Source: Dysidea avara
Lineage: Eukaryota > Porifera > Demospongiae > Dictyoceratida > Dysideidae
Length of the DNA stretch: 64,000 bases
Reading direction: 5' to 3'
NCBI RefSeq assembly: GCF_963678975.1
Contig: NC_089275.1
Span: 639,001-703,000, forward strand
Shown here: positions 36,098-63,988 of the stretch, in pieces
How positions within the stretch are numbered: the first letter of the stretch is position 1
How the letters are laid out: each line of letters opens with the position of its first letter
Translations under genes and position numbers: made by a program
The notes under the pieces: generated by a model
Told to the model about the DNA's origin: nothing
Seen by the model: only the letters and a program-made list of their open reading frames with translations
Database searches by the model: none

Positions 36098-36098
<1 letters not shown>
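36048..36098 (+). promoter_or_regulatory. Upstream ORF (16 codons) overlapping the RASEF-like start
   Basis: ATG at 36048 opens MSLAELLRDSQLAQRA and stops at TAA 36096-36098, whose last A is the first base of the ATG of the main frame (TAATG). If the transcript starts upstream, this layout would make main-frame translation depend on leaky scanning or reinitiation. The transcription start is unknown. Confidence 0.4.
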
Positions 36099-53055
<16,957 letters not shown>

Positions 53056-53756
53056 TGTGTGGTGTCCTTTTGTACATGTCTATTTCTCTGTGTATTTCAA
53101 ATATGTGAGATTATATTTCTGTATTTTTTGAACTCAATTGACCAACAGGTTACTGATACCAATAACGCATGGTTGGTAATGTAGAGTGGTCCAGCCAAAG
53201 TACTCCTTTAAGATTTTCGTATACTGGTATAGAAGTTGAACACATATAGACAATGGGTAGACACAAGAAGGGCTGGAGGTGTAGTTAAGGTTACGTGGTT
53301 TGAGTGCCAACTAGTCAGGGTGCTGTGACAATTAAGCTTTCCTTGACAAGAATCAGTGAGCTGCAGTACAAGGATACTGAGGAGGCTTCATGTAGTTGGC
53401 TAGACTAGATTGTAGCCAACGAGAAGTCGGGCTAGCACATAGTGCTATAATTTGTCTCCAGCCTTCACCATTGAACCTGTTCTAGTTGTATTGAGGCAGG
53501 GAATGGCCACAGCATGCAATCCTGAGCCAGGAGAACGTACAGAATTATTGACCTGTTGATTTAATATCAAAGCAATGTTATAATATCCATTTATACACTC
53601 AGTCATTATAAAACAGCTGATTTAATTTCATAGGGTGGCACGTTATGTGAACAAGTTCCATTGCATGGCCATCCATATATAGGTTCAATTAATTGCAGTA
53701 GCCGCTTGGTTGTTTTTGATGAATTTATCAAAGACTCCTATAAGGGAAGTTAATAG

Positions 53757-53967
53757 CTTACTTCAATGCTGTTCTCCTTTTTCTTCCAGCTCTCACTTTC
53801 CTTTCTAGCTCTTTTTGATTACATTTTAGTTCTTCACATGTTTATTTCAGTTCTTTTTGTGTACCAACCGTACGTTTGAAGTCATTGAGGAGGTCATCTA
53901 TTTGTTGTTGGAATGTATCGACACTATCTGATTTTCTTTTCAGCTCTTTAAAACTCTCCTCCACTTC
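53757..53967 (-). pseudogene. Coiled-coil ORF relic
   Basis: A minus-strand frame reads EVEESFKELKRKSDSVDTFQ and continues with IDDLLNDFKRTV, TQKELK and CEELKCNQKELERKV, a heptad-like Glu/Lys/Leu pattern, but it is interrupted and has no start or flanking exons. It may be an exon remnant or a piece of a LINE ORF1; I cannot tell which. Confidence 0.35.
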
Positions 53968-55523
53968 AGTATGTTGTATTGTCTTTAATCAGGAGTTCAT
54001 AATATGTGACCTGATTTTATAAAATCAGTCTTAATGTCACATTTGACAACTCAAATATTTATGGCCAAAATTAAGCATTCCAGATTATTGGTGACTGGTT
54101 TCTGAACAAGAGCATAGCTAGATTTTTGGTGAAGGCCAAAAAAAAAAAGTAACCTGCTGAGAATAACTGCCCTCCACTAACTGTTATTAATATCACTGAT
54201 AAAGTACATAACATCCTTATTTGTAGCTACATAGCTTGCTACACTGTCGCTCTGAATACCGTGATTGACTGCTCTATTAGAGTATTTTGATCTGAACGTG
54301 ACTGGTTTCTGGAAACCCCATGGAGCCACCCTTGATTACAAATTCTGAGAAATAATCTAACAGGTGCCAAATTGTCTTAATGGTACACAGTGAATTGTGA
54401 ATTTCTAATTATTTCTCGCATGACAGTAAGACTGATTTTCCAAAATTGGGTCACATATATATTGAGGAGAGTATCCTACTCTTATCCCTGTAGAAGGGCA
54501 TATGGCATGCTGTTTGTAACAAAAATACTCCTATTATGACATCTCCTTTATAACGTTACTAGGTACCTGCCTTACATACAGGTACCACTTTATAACAACC
54601 AAGCATTAAACATCAGTGCCTTCATGCCCTGTAGCATGCATGGTGGTATCATTTTTAACACCAACATGTTGCAAAGTATACCAATATCATGGGAAGCATG
54701 CAGGTACTCCAGAACCTGCAAAACTGCAGTAGCTAAACTACTGTAGTAATGTGTATGCTTATAACACAGTACAGGTGTGAACAACGTGGATGGTTCTAAT
54801 AGTACCTGTCCTATTATGCAGGCTATAGTCTACATGTAGCATCATTTCATAAAAAATTGACCACAATAGACATTAATTTACTGGTACCTGCCCTACAATG
54901 CAGAAGTTGCCATATTGTGTATTATATTGTTGGCACATCATGTAATGGAAACAATGCATTAAAATTCATGTAACTATGTTGCATGTATAATGAGTCACTT
55001 TTAAAGAACATGAGGCCATCCTGCAGGATGTGAACAAACAGATAATTTTAAACAGCGGAGCTGTGTGTAGCTATATAAGCAAAGATAACTGTAATATTGT
55101 ACTACTGTGCATACCTATAATATTATGTCTACCACACAGGTGCAAGTATAGTACCTGTCATGTACGCCATCCATATGGACAACAAAATGAAACTACATAA
55201 TATAGGGTGCAGTACATGCTTATGGTGCAGGCTGAGCTTTGTATGTTAACAATACTACACTCCCTCCTCTTCCCTTTACTACACTACAACCTCTAACCTC
55301 CATGATCCCTACATTTATAGTACTGTATGATATTTTGAGTAAGCTACTGCTGACTATTATCACCTATTGTCATCACCTTTGTACAGTAAAATTAGCTACT
55401 ACTAATTATTATTATCGACCAAGTACCTGTTAATCAGGACATTTGAAAGTGAGGACACTAACAGCTGGATAATCTGGACACTTGGTAATGCTCCTCCTTA
55501 GCATCAGTGTAACTGACCTGGAA

Positions 55524-55642
55524 ACCTTGATAATCAGGACACCTTGATGATCAGGACACCTTGATAATCAGGACACCTTGATAATCAGGACACCTTGATA
55601 ATCAGGACACCTTGATGATCAGGACACTTTGATAATCAGGAC
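55524..55642 (+). repeat. 17-bp tandem repeat ACCTTGATAATCAGGAC, 7 units
   Basis: 119 bp, exactly seven units with minor changes (GATGATCAG, ACTTTGATA). The unit is the core word of the dispersed TAATCAGGACAC repeat family, and related single words precede it at 55430-55520. Confidence 0.9.
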
Positions 55643-55800
55643 TGACACTTTTGGTCAGTCTAATACACAGCCTTCACTGTAGAGTGAAAAAAACCTGTAA
55701 CCAAAAAAGCTGCCAAAATGAAAAATAAAGTAGTAGCAAAAAAGGTTGTTGAAGTAAAGAAAAGTTGTAACCAAAAGGTTTGAAAAAAAAGCAAAAAACA

Positions 55801-55880
55801 GTACAACTTGGATTTGAACTCACACACTACCAGTCTCAACTTGCATGCTCTACCACTTGGACTAAAAGTCACTTGTGGTT
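55801..55880 (-). repeat. tRNA-like SINE head or tRNA pseudogene
   Basis: Minus strand: TAGTCCAAGTGGTAGAGCA (A box) and, about 30 bp on, GAGTTCAAATCC (B box) at near tRNA spacing. The D, anticodon and T stems do not pair well, so a functional tRNA is unlikely. T-rich sequence follows. Confidence 0.5.
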
Positions 55881-56277
55881 ACAAAGTAGTAGTGAATATC
55901 ATGATAATGACAACATACAGGAATATATACAAGGTATGGGGGGCCTAGACTCAGGGGTACACAAACTACCTGAAACACAGGTAGCTGGATCCCTGGCAAG
56001 ACTAAACCGTAAAATACAGTACACAATTACAGCATTAACTAAAAACAGTTAAAAGTTCCGTAATATCCCACAATTCTGATGAACGAGCATTGAAGATACT
56101 ATAGGAGCATGAAATGGCAACTCAAGCAGCTTGTTAGAAGCTTCATTTAAAAGCGAGGTAATTCTTAGATGATGAGTGCTTTGTTTGGCACAAAAAAATG
56201 CTTCAATACGTGCATCAGTTGGTGAGTAAATTGTTGGACGCGATCATTGTAGGCGGTTAGACAGACGGCTTTTCAAA

Positions 56278-56796
56278 TAATAATAATGTTTATTATTATT
56301 ATTATTGTTAATTAGCAAAGCCTACTAGGGGAAACACGCTAATGAGCATTACATCACATGTTATATAGCATTCTTAAATGTTTCTAGATCCATTGTGTCA
56401 ATGTCAGGAATTTGAAGGGAGTTACATTCGAGGGAGGAAGGAGTATTTGTACACATCAACTCTTGTTTGCAATTGAGTTAACTTGAGAGGATGTTGAGCA
56501 CGGGTGGAGGACACTGGAGTTGGTGACAGTAAGCAATGATGAGGTATTACTAGTAAGTTCTTGACAATCTTGAATAGGAAGGTGAGTCTAGCAATTGTTC
56601 TTCTGTTTTGAAGTGTAGGCCATTCAAGACTGGTTAACATGTCTGTGATGCTATCATGGTTTTGGTTAGGTCTGTGCCAGGGTTTATTCAAAGCAAAGCG
56701 AGCGGTGCGGTGTTGAATTATTTCTAGTTTACTAATACTAGTGTGATGATAGGGGTCCCAGATGGCTGAGCAGTATTCTATTGATGGTAAGAGCAA
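56278..56796 (-). mobile_element. 5'-truncated LINE (CR1/jockey-like reverse transcriptase end)
   Basis: The minus frame 56796-56422 reads LLPSIEYCSAIWDPYHHTSI, then KLEIIQHRTARFAL, DMLTSLEWPTLQNRR and YKYSFLPRM. This is the tail region after the polymerase palm in CR1/L2/jockey-type elements (P.IEYAS.VWDP....I..LE..QRRAARF....W..L..RR). The end of the frame has slipped: CNSLQIPDIDTMDLETFKNA continues in another frame to the natural end. A 3' UTR with an AATAATAAT tail follows. The 5' side stops exactly at a SINE tail. Confidence 0.8.
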
Positions 56797-56965
56797 TTTA
56801 TTTATTATTATTAATGCTTTACAGTGACCAGCACTGAAGGTCTGACAACAACTTGTGCTGCAGCCTTAACAACTTGTGCTGCAGCCTCAACAACTTGTGC
56901 TGCAGCCTTAGAATTACCTAACCTAGTTACAAGGACTCAGACTTAAACAATTGTTTGTAGACGTG
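56797..56965 (-). repeat. SINE copy lacking its tRNA head, joined to the LINE
   Basis: Minus strand: TTAGGTAATTCTAAGGCTGC, three units of GGCTGCAGCACAAGTTGTT, GTCAGACCTTCAGTGCTGG and TCACTGTAAAGC, then an AATAATAAT tail. Same family as 4587-5130, with a three-fold local repeat of the CTGCAGCAC word. Its tail abuts the first base of the LINE fragment on the same strand. Confidence 0.7.
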
Positions 56966-58324
56966 TTCTTTAATTTCTGATGGCGCATTATGGAGATAAT
57001 GCTTTACAGAATAGTAATTCTGAGAGACTACACTGATAGCCTAACATACATTAAATAATAACTATATACATTTTCAGCTTTGAATATCAAAAACACCTAT
57101 CAATGATCAAAGAGCACTGACGTATGGCACACTGTTAGTAACAAGTCACAAGTTGGGCGCCGCCATACTAAGTTACATGTATAGTGGTTTTGTATAGGCT
57201 ACATTGGCTGTTACCTATATAAGACACCCAAGCCAACATTACAAGTAAAATAGTAATGTCTTTCACTTCTTTGATGATTCAATATCGATTCTTGAGGGAC
57301 GATCACTATTTTCACTAGCATTCTGGAAATCTAAAACATACAAATTTACTGATTTCTGAATCATATCTTTTCATCTTGTAAATTTCATAGGTGATCTTTG
57401 TACCTACTGCTCGAGTTGACCAGATTGCATCTGCTCTGTAATTGGCTCAGCAGTTAGCTACCACCCCTTCCATCATGTACATTTCAGGAGTGATTTGAAC
57501 CATTTGTAGTTAGCACATGGTTCCCAACTTAATTACTAGACTATATACACTGACCAGACTTATATGCTTTTGGACCATATCATATCTATATGGCCGAGCA
57601 GCATACCAATTACTCATAGCTATGTGCCAAATTTTGGAAAATCACCCTTCTTGTCACACCTGAAATAACTATTAGAATTTTTGAAACTATAGAAACTAGC
57701 ATGGTGCTTTTAATAGCAAAAAGCACTTTTCAAAAAGTGGTATCTATGGTTTATTCTACTCTGAATTTAACCTACGTTACAATGCTGTGTATCAGAACTA
57801 AATAATGAATGTGTCGAATGCACCCATAAGGATGATTTTCCAAAATTCAGTCACACATAGTTGGTTGTTGGATTACTCATAACAGGTTCACACTACCAAT
57901 AGAACATAATATAGTAATTTATTTCATGACAAGAGGCAAAGAATGACAGAGACATTGATCATTATTATGCACTAGATCAGCTATACATATCTTAAATCTT
58001 ATGAATATTTTGTGAAGAAGTTATCAATCGTTTTCTGAAGGTGTATAATGAGTCATTTTCGTGTTTTGTGATAGCTTGTATTCACAGTGACTTTTGGCCT
58101 TATGCAGTTATAAACGTAGCTGAATGCTCTATTAGGGTGACTGTTCTATTAGAGTATCTCGATCTCGCTTTTGCCAAAGGGTAAAACCCTAGGTGCTGTT
58201 TTACTCCTTATTACATCACGGATAGAAGCCTTAGCACATACTGCACGGAAGTTACAGTGCTTGTTTATGGTCATGCATTATATATCGGCCTATGCATTTT
58301 CAGTGCACTTTTATTGATAATTGT

Positions 58325-58885
58325 GTGTAGCTTTAAGTTGAGGGTTAAGGATACACAGAATGGGCTCCATTGTCTTGTGTGAAGGCTGTCGAGTAAGAAG
58401 CTTGGAATAGTCTACCAGAGTAATTTCATGTCGCTAGCAAATGTAGAAATGCTATCCTGCTCTGAGTGTAGCCAGTTGTCATGCCACTTAGTACTGTAGC
58501 ACTGAGACCTGCTGTTAACAGCTCCCTGTATAGGAAGGTACCACCTCTCTCAACTAATCTACCTTGATTGTTCACTTGTATAGCCCACCTGCCCTCATTA
58601 TACCACAATATCAAGTAACAATATCCATGAAATATCAAAACTGCTTAGTACTACATTCTACCACTAGCTCCTGATGTTACTATAAGCTACATGTTGTGTG
58701 TTATTAATAGCTATAAATATTAGCACACATAAGCTACAACACAGAAGCCCAATATACTTTTACAGTTTGTAAACATGTGCGACATCATAACTACTAATTT
58801 GAGCAATCAGTCATTCAATAGCATCTAAGGAAAGCCCATATAAGGTTATCAAATATTCGAGATGATTCAATTAGAATAGCCCCAG
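58325..58885. repeat. Dispersed repeat shared with 39.7-40.2 kb, half inverted
   Basis: The left half matches 39.73-39.97 kb directly and the right half matches 40.00-40.17 kb in inverse orientation. It ends about 80 bp before the LTR. See the paired entry for shared words. Confidence 0.55.
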
Positions 58886-58963
58886 AATAGATCACCACTA
58901 TATATGGGTCACTACTCCGTGCACCTTAAGATGCCATTTTAGACCTTTACTAGCTAGTAATGG

Positions 58964-59129
58964 TGTTGTAATCGTACGCAGGCGAGCAACACACAATGAT
59001 TCACAATTATTGATTCTTCCTCAATCACACACGTGCGCATACTTATTGTACAACACTTCAAATATTGGCTATATACAGTAATTAATGACATAATCATAAT
59101 AAGTAATCACATGAGTTAGTCTTACTACA
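58964..59129 (-). repeat. 3' LTR of the Ty3/gypsy-type element
   Basis: Read on the minus strand it runs from TGTAGTAAGAC to GATTACAACA, about 166 bp, with near-matching short inverted ends TGTAGTAA/TTACAACA. A purine-rich tract (GCAGAGGGGAGCAG) lies directly before it. The partner LTR is beyond the right edge, so the limits are inferred. Confidence 0.6.
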
Positions 59130-59167
59130 CTGCTCCCCTCTGCAAAGAGTACGACCCGTACTGGAAA

Positions 59168-62100
59168 TCAATGGGAGACAAAGTCATCATAACGGCCAGG
59201 GGGACGGCGAACTCTGGGTGGTCGGTGCTGTGTTGTAGCGTCATCATCATCAACTAGTTCAAGGTTGTCCCCAACAGTACTATAAGCTGCCGTGGCATCA
59301 CTAGGAGAAAGCAGAGGAGGGGTCTGTTCATCATTCTCTGGGGGCTGTTGTGCAAAGCGAGTATCAGGTTTACACAATTTCAAGCGATTAAAATGAACAA
59401 TTTTTGGAGCTGAACTTCCTGACAGGGGTGTTATACGATAGTCACTATCCGTAATCTGCTGTAGGATCTTGTAAGGACCTCTCCAAGGCAAGTGAAGCTT
59501 CTTAGACTGTCCTGGTTCTACCACTGTATCAAGGAGCCAAACAGTATCACCTTCCTTAAAAGGTTCTCCATGAACACGTTTATCATAAATCTGTTTCTGC
59601 CGTTCATGTCCAGCTGATAAACGACGCCGTACCTGATCATATGCCTCTTGCAACAGTTTGGATGTCTTGCGAGCATAGCTGGCAACTGATAAGTGCTCTG
59701 GGGTGGGTGTCCCATAAACAATGTCAACTGGCAATCGTGGTTCTCTACCATACATTAGATAAAATGGGGAGAAACCTGTTGTGGTATGAACACTTGTGTT
59801 ATATGCAAAGCATACCTTAGAAAGGGCATCTTCCCAGTCAAAAGGGTGATGGTGGAGTGTTGTTGCTAGCATATCTTGTAAAGTTCTATTAAAACGTTCC
59901 ACCAACCCGTCACACTGTGGGTGGTACGGTGTCGTTCTTGTCTTAGAGATGTTTAAAATTTTACATAATTCTTTGATCAGCGCACTTTCAAACTGCTTTC
60001 CTTGGTCCGAATGGATTTGTTCTGGAATCCCAAATCTGCAACATACTTCATCAATTAATTTGTGAGCTACAGTAACTGCCTCCTGGTTATGAATGGCAAA
60101 TGCCTCCATCCAACGTGTAAAATAGTCTGCAGTAACAAGAATATACGAATTTTTGTTTGCACTTTCAGGAAGGGGGCCCATAATGTCTAAGGCAATAATT
60201 TGCATTGGGGAACCTGCTTTGATTGTCTGCAGTGGTGCACAATTTTTTGGTACAGGTGTTTTACGTGAAGCACACGTTGCACATGTTTGGCACCAATTCT
60301 TTACATCTTTAGAGTGACCTGGCCAATAAAAACGCTTTTTAAGTCGCTGCAAGGTTTTTTCTTCACCCAAATGACCACTTAGAATTCCACCATGGATCTC
60401 CTCCAAAACTGCATCTCGAAGTACTTGAGGAACAATCAACTGTGCCACTACCTGTCCAGTTACAAGATCTTCATACTGTCTATATAGGAGCCCATTGATC
60501 AACTGCAAGCATGGCCATACTTCTATCAGTCGTCTTGTTGCCAAACTCTGCCCTTTAGTGACATCTGTGGAGGGAGGTTTATCTGCTTCTTTTGCCAGTA
60601 GTACAAAGCCAATAGATGGATCTTCCATCTGTAGTCTCCGCAGGTCATCCATAGAATATGCTGATAAAAGTTGTTCACGTTGACTGACTGGTGCTACAGC
60701 AGTTTCCTCCAAGTTGCCGTGGCTATCCATTCCACATTGAGTACAAGGTCTACGGGACATGGCATCGGCGTTACCATGCAGCTTGCCTTGCCGATGCACA
60801 ATGCTGAAATCATACTCCTGGAGGGCTTCGAGCCATCTAGCAAGCTGACCTTCAGGGTTTCGAAAATTGGACAACCAAGTGAGAGAACCGTGGTCTGTCC
60901 TCAAGATAAACGCCTTTCCCAGCAAGTAGGGTCTAAAGTGCTTCACAAAACTAACAACTGCCAGGAGCTCCTTCCTGGTCACACAGTAGCGTCGCTCTGG
61001 TTTACTCAGCACTCTGCTGGCATATGCGACAACATGCTCAGAACCATCTGTGTACTTCTGTGATAGAACGGCACCTATGCCTGATTCACTGGCATCAGTA
61101 TCTAATATGAATTGCTTTGTGAAGTCTGGTATTGACAGAACTGGTGCTGAGATTAAACGCTGTTTCAGTACATCAAATGCTTCGGCACATTGAGGTGACC
61201 ACCTAAACTGAGCTGTTCTCTCCGTCAATCGATGTAGTGGTTTAGCTACTGTGGCAAATCCAGGCACAAATCGCCTGTAGTAACTTGCTAGGCCTAAAAA
61301 TTTCTGAACATCCTTAGAAGAAGTTGGTGTAGGCCACTCAGCCACCATGGCAGTCTTAGCTGGGTCAGTACTGATTCCATCAGCAGACACTATGTGGCCA
61401 AGGAAACACACTTCTGGTTGACAGAATAAACACTTAGCTGGTTTCAATTTCAAGCCTGCTTCCCTGAACCTTTGGAAAACTTGTCTTAGTCTCAGGAGGT
61501 GCTCTTCAAATGTGCGGCTAACAATTATCACATCATCCAAATACACTAGACAGGTGTTCCATTTGAGTCCTGACAAAATCATGTCCATGAGTCGTTGAAA
61601 AGTTGCCGGGGCATTACTGAGCCCGAATGGCATCACTTTAAACTCAAACAGTCCATCTGGTACACAAAAAGCTGTTTTTTCTCTATCTTGTGGAGCTAGT
61701 TCAACTTGCCAGTAGCCACTGATAAGGTCCAAAGTAGAGAACCAACAAGACCCAGCCAGGGTATCCAAAGTGTCATCGATTCTGGGAATCGGGTAGGCGT
61801 CCTTTTTTGTCACCTTGTTTAACTTTCTATAATCGACGCAAAATCGTGGGCTACCGTCTTTCTTCCGTACTACAACAACAGGTGAAGCCCAAGGGCTACA
61901 GGAAGGCTGAATGACATCTTTCTGTAACATCTTATGTAGCAGCTCTTGTGTTTCTTTCCTTTTGATGGGTGGCACGCGTCTCAGTGGCTGGCGGATTGGA
62001 AGAGCATCACCTGTATAAATTTTGTGCTTTATCCTACCAGTACGACCCATATCATCTGAATTCACTGCAAAAATATCAGCAAACTCCAGCAATAGTTGTA

Positions 62101-63988
62101 GCAACTTTTGTTGCTGACAATTAGTTACATGTGTGCCAAGGTTCATTAACATACCTTCAATCAACTGCTTCTTGATTTCCATAGGTTCTGATGTCAATGA
62201 CAATGACTGACATGCTCCAACAAATGAGGTGTCTAGAGATTGGACTAGTTCCATGTGTGCAACCACTGTGCCCTTCTTCACGGTGATACATTCAGGTCTG
62301 GGATTAAGCAAACAAATAGGGACTGCCATATCAGTAGGCGTCACCAATGCTCTGGCTACCAACAATGGATTCCGCTTCATGACATCGCCTTCAATAATCC
62401 AAGTGCCCTCTGATGCAGCATCTGGGACTGCTGCCATTATTTCTATCTCACTACATCCTGGAACTCTGAAAGTATCAGTCAATACAACATTCACATGAGC
62501 AATCTGAGAGGTCCCTGCTGGACAAATAAGGTTGAAGGTCATACCAACATTGGGAAAAGTGACCTGACTTTTACCAGCATCAACAATACAGTCGTACCTC
62601 CTCAGGAAATCTTGGCCCAAAATAGCCTCAGTGGTCAGGAAGTCTGCAACTAAGAAACACACATCAAAAGATTGCTGTTCAAACACAATTTGTAGATTGA
62701 TTATCCCTAACAATTTCAATGGGGACCCTTCCACACCCACCAAGTTCTTGCCAGACACTGTGTCTAGGGAACCTACCCCTTGCTGAGCCAGCTTATCCCA
62801 AACCTGTTTACTCAGAATGGACACTGCAGCTCCAGTATCCACTAAGAATTTCACAGGTATGCCACTAATGGTTCCCAGCAGACTGTAGTCAATAGGGGTG
62901 ACTGTAGACAAGCTCACTGGAATCAAATCTTCAGTAGGAGGGGTGTTGTTGTCTCTTTGGATCACTGTATTCATTGACTGGTCACTTTTGTCAGATTCAC
63001 TGTCACTATTGTCTGCTTTGGTTACTGCATTCATGGACTGTTTAGAAACAGTATGTTGCTGCTGCTGTGTGACTCCAGCTGCACAGCCCCGTGCAAAGTG
63101 GCCTTCTTGACCACACTTGAAACATACAATTGACTTGGAAGGCTGACCAGCTGCTTGGGTTTGTCTACCTGGTGCTGTGGTACTACAATTATCCCACTTT
63201 CTCTTAGGCTTGGCTGCTGATTTTAATTGAATCTCAATTGCTTCCAGCCTCTTCATGATTGCAGGCATCATTGACTGTGAGTCTTCTCTATTAATTGCAG
63301 CTGCTACTGATTGATCAGGATCCTTTAGGCCTGGATGCATAGGAACCATAGCATTAGTGGTCCGTTTGTATGGGTTCAAATATGATTCAGCTTCCATAGT
63401 GTATTGTACAGCTTGGTCAACTGTCTTTGGCTGCTTTTGTCTCACAGCAAAGTTTATCTGTGGATGTTCCAATTGTGCTAAGAATTGATTGAGAGCTAGC
63501 ACTTCCTGTGCTTCATCTTGTAAACCTGGGTAAGCTTTCTCCGTCAACAGACGCAAACTGTCACCAAAGGACGCCCAGTCTTCGTCCTTGCGCTTCTTTC
63601 TGACCTGCAAATCTGCCATATACAAGTCTTTCTTGCTCGCTGGTTCGAAACGTTTCTTGAGCGCCTCAGTCAAAGCTCCATAATCATTCTTTGTTTCATC
63701 CGGAAGACGTCTCAACGCTGCTGCGGCTTTACCAGTTAGGCGGACTTTAAGCCATTTAAGCTTAGTTGCATTGGCCGTCCAATCATTCACAGCTGCTACT
63801 CGATCAAAGTGCTCCAACCAATCGTCCCAACTGGTGTTGCCCTGGAAAATCTCCGGTAAAACTACGGGTTTGCTGGCCATTCTCTGCAAACGGCAGATAC
63901 ACTGAGGCTGAGTCCTGTCAATCCGCTCCCTGAGCCCCCTATAGACGAAACAAATGGCCAACACACTGAACCACACAATAAACTCCAC
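59168..63988 (-). CDS. gag-pol polyprotein of the Ty3/gypsy-type element
   Basis: A single reading frame of up to 1606 codons; the natural start may be the internal Met of MASKPVVLPEIF. Recognised parts: CFKCGQEGHFARGC knuckle near residue 290, DTGAAVS protease site near 385, YLDDV of reverse transcriptase near 815, DTDASESGIG of RNase H, an HHCC-type zinc region and DDE core of integrase, and a GPYKIL module near the end. Gag and pol are in one frame, as in several animal Ty3/gypsy lineages. It is unrelated to the neighbouring host genes. Confidence 0.93.
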   Translation of the reverse strand: MEFIVWFSVLAICFVYRGLRERIDRTQPQCICRLQRMASKPVVLPEIFQGNTSWDDWLEHFDRVAAVNDWTANATKLKWLKVRLTGKAAAALRRLPDETKNDYGALTEALKKRFEPASKKDLYMADLQVRKKRKDEDWASFGDSLRLLTEKAYPGLQDEAQEVLALNQFLAQLEHPQINFAVRQKQPKTVDQAVQYTMEAESYLNPYKRTTNAMVPMHPGLKDPDQSVAAAINREDSQSMMPAIMKRLEAIEIQLKSAAKPKRKWDNCSTTAPGRQTQAAGQPSKSIVCFKCGQEGHFARGCAAGVTQQQQHTVSKQSMNAVTKADNSDSESDKSDQSMNTVIQRDNNTPPTEDLIPVSLSTVTPIDYSLLGTISGIPVKFLVDTGAAVSILSKQVWDKLAQQGVGSLDTVSGKNLVGVEGSPLKLLGIINLQIVFEQQSFDVCFLVADFLTTEAILGQDFLRRYDCIVDAGKSQVTFPNVGMTFNLICPAGTSQIAHVNVVLTDTFRVPGCSEIEIMAAVPDAASEGTWIIEGDVMKRNPLLVARALVTPTDMAVPICLLNPRPECITVKKGTVVAHMELVQSLDTSFVGACQSLSLTSEPMEIKKQLIEGMLMNLGTHVTNCQQQKLLQLLLEFADIFAVNSDDMGRTGRIKHKIYTGDALPIRQPLRRVPPIKRKETQELLHKMLQKDVIQPSCSPWASPVVVVRKKDGSPRFCVDYRKLNKVTKKDAYPIPRIDDTLDTLAGSCWFSTLDLISGYWQVELAPQDREKTAFCVPDGLFEFKVMPFGLSNAPATFQRLMDMILSGLKWNTCLVYLDDVIIVSRTFEEHLLRLRQVFQRFREAGLKLKPAKCLFCQPEVCFLGHIVSADGISTDPAKTAMVAEWPTPTSSKDVQKFLGLASYYRRFVPGFATVAKPLHRLTERTAQFRWSPQCAEAFDVLKQRLISAPVLSIPDFTKQFILDTDASESGIGAVLSQKYTDGSEHVVAYASRVLSKPERRYCVTRKELLAVVSFVKHFRPYLLGKAFILRTDHGSLTWLSNFRNPEGQLARWLEALQEYDFSIVHRQGKLHGNADAMSRRPCTQCGMDSHGNLEETAVAPVSQREQLLSAYSMDDLRRLQMEDPSIGFVLLAKEADKPPSTDVTKGQSLATRRLIEVWPCLQLINGLLYRQYEDLVTGQVVAQLIVPQVLRDAVLEEIHGGILSGHLGEEKTLQRLKKRFYWPGHSKDVKNWCQTCATCASRKTPVPKNCAPLQTIKAGSPMQIIALDIMGPLPESANKNSYILVTADYFTRWMEAFAIHNQEAVTVAHKLIDEVCCRFGIPEQIHSDQGKQFESALIKELCKILNISKTRTTPYHPQCDGLVERFNRTLQDMLATTLHHHPFDWEDALSKVCFAYNTSVHTTTGFSPFYLMYGREPRLPVDIVYGTPTPEHLSVASYARKTSKLLQEAYDQVRRRLSAGHERQKQIYDKRVHGEPFKEGDTVWLLDTVVEPGQSKKLHLPWRGPYKILQQITDSDYRITPLSGSSAPKIVHFNRLKLCKPDTRFAQQPPENDEQTPPLLSPSDATAAYSTVGDNLELVDDDDATTQHRPPRVRRPPGRYDDFVSH

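Larger units (their letters stand above)
53056..58963. other. Region without a recognised host gene
   Basis: Between the RASEF-like stop and the LTR element no intact gene is seen. It contains a coiled-coil ORF relic (53.76-53.97 kb), a TCTATTAGAGTAT motif copy at 54.27 kb, the TAATCAGGACAC tandem array, a tRNA-like fragment at 55.8 kb, a LINE/SINE pair at 56.28-56.97 kb and the repeat shared with 39.7 kb. The stretch 56.97-58.12 kb shows only AT-rich unique-looking sequence. Confidence 0.55.

Noticed and set aside
55801-55880. Functional tRNA gene on the minus strand
   Set aside because: A and B boxes are present, but the stems do not pair well enough for a cloverleaf; called a SINE head or pseudogene.
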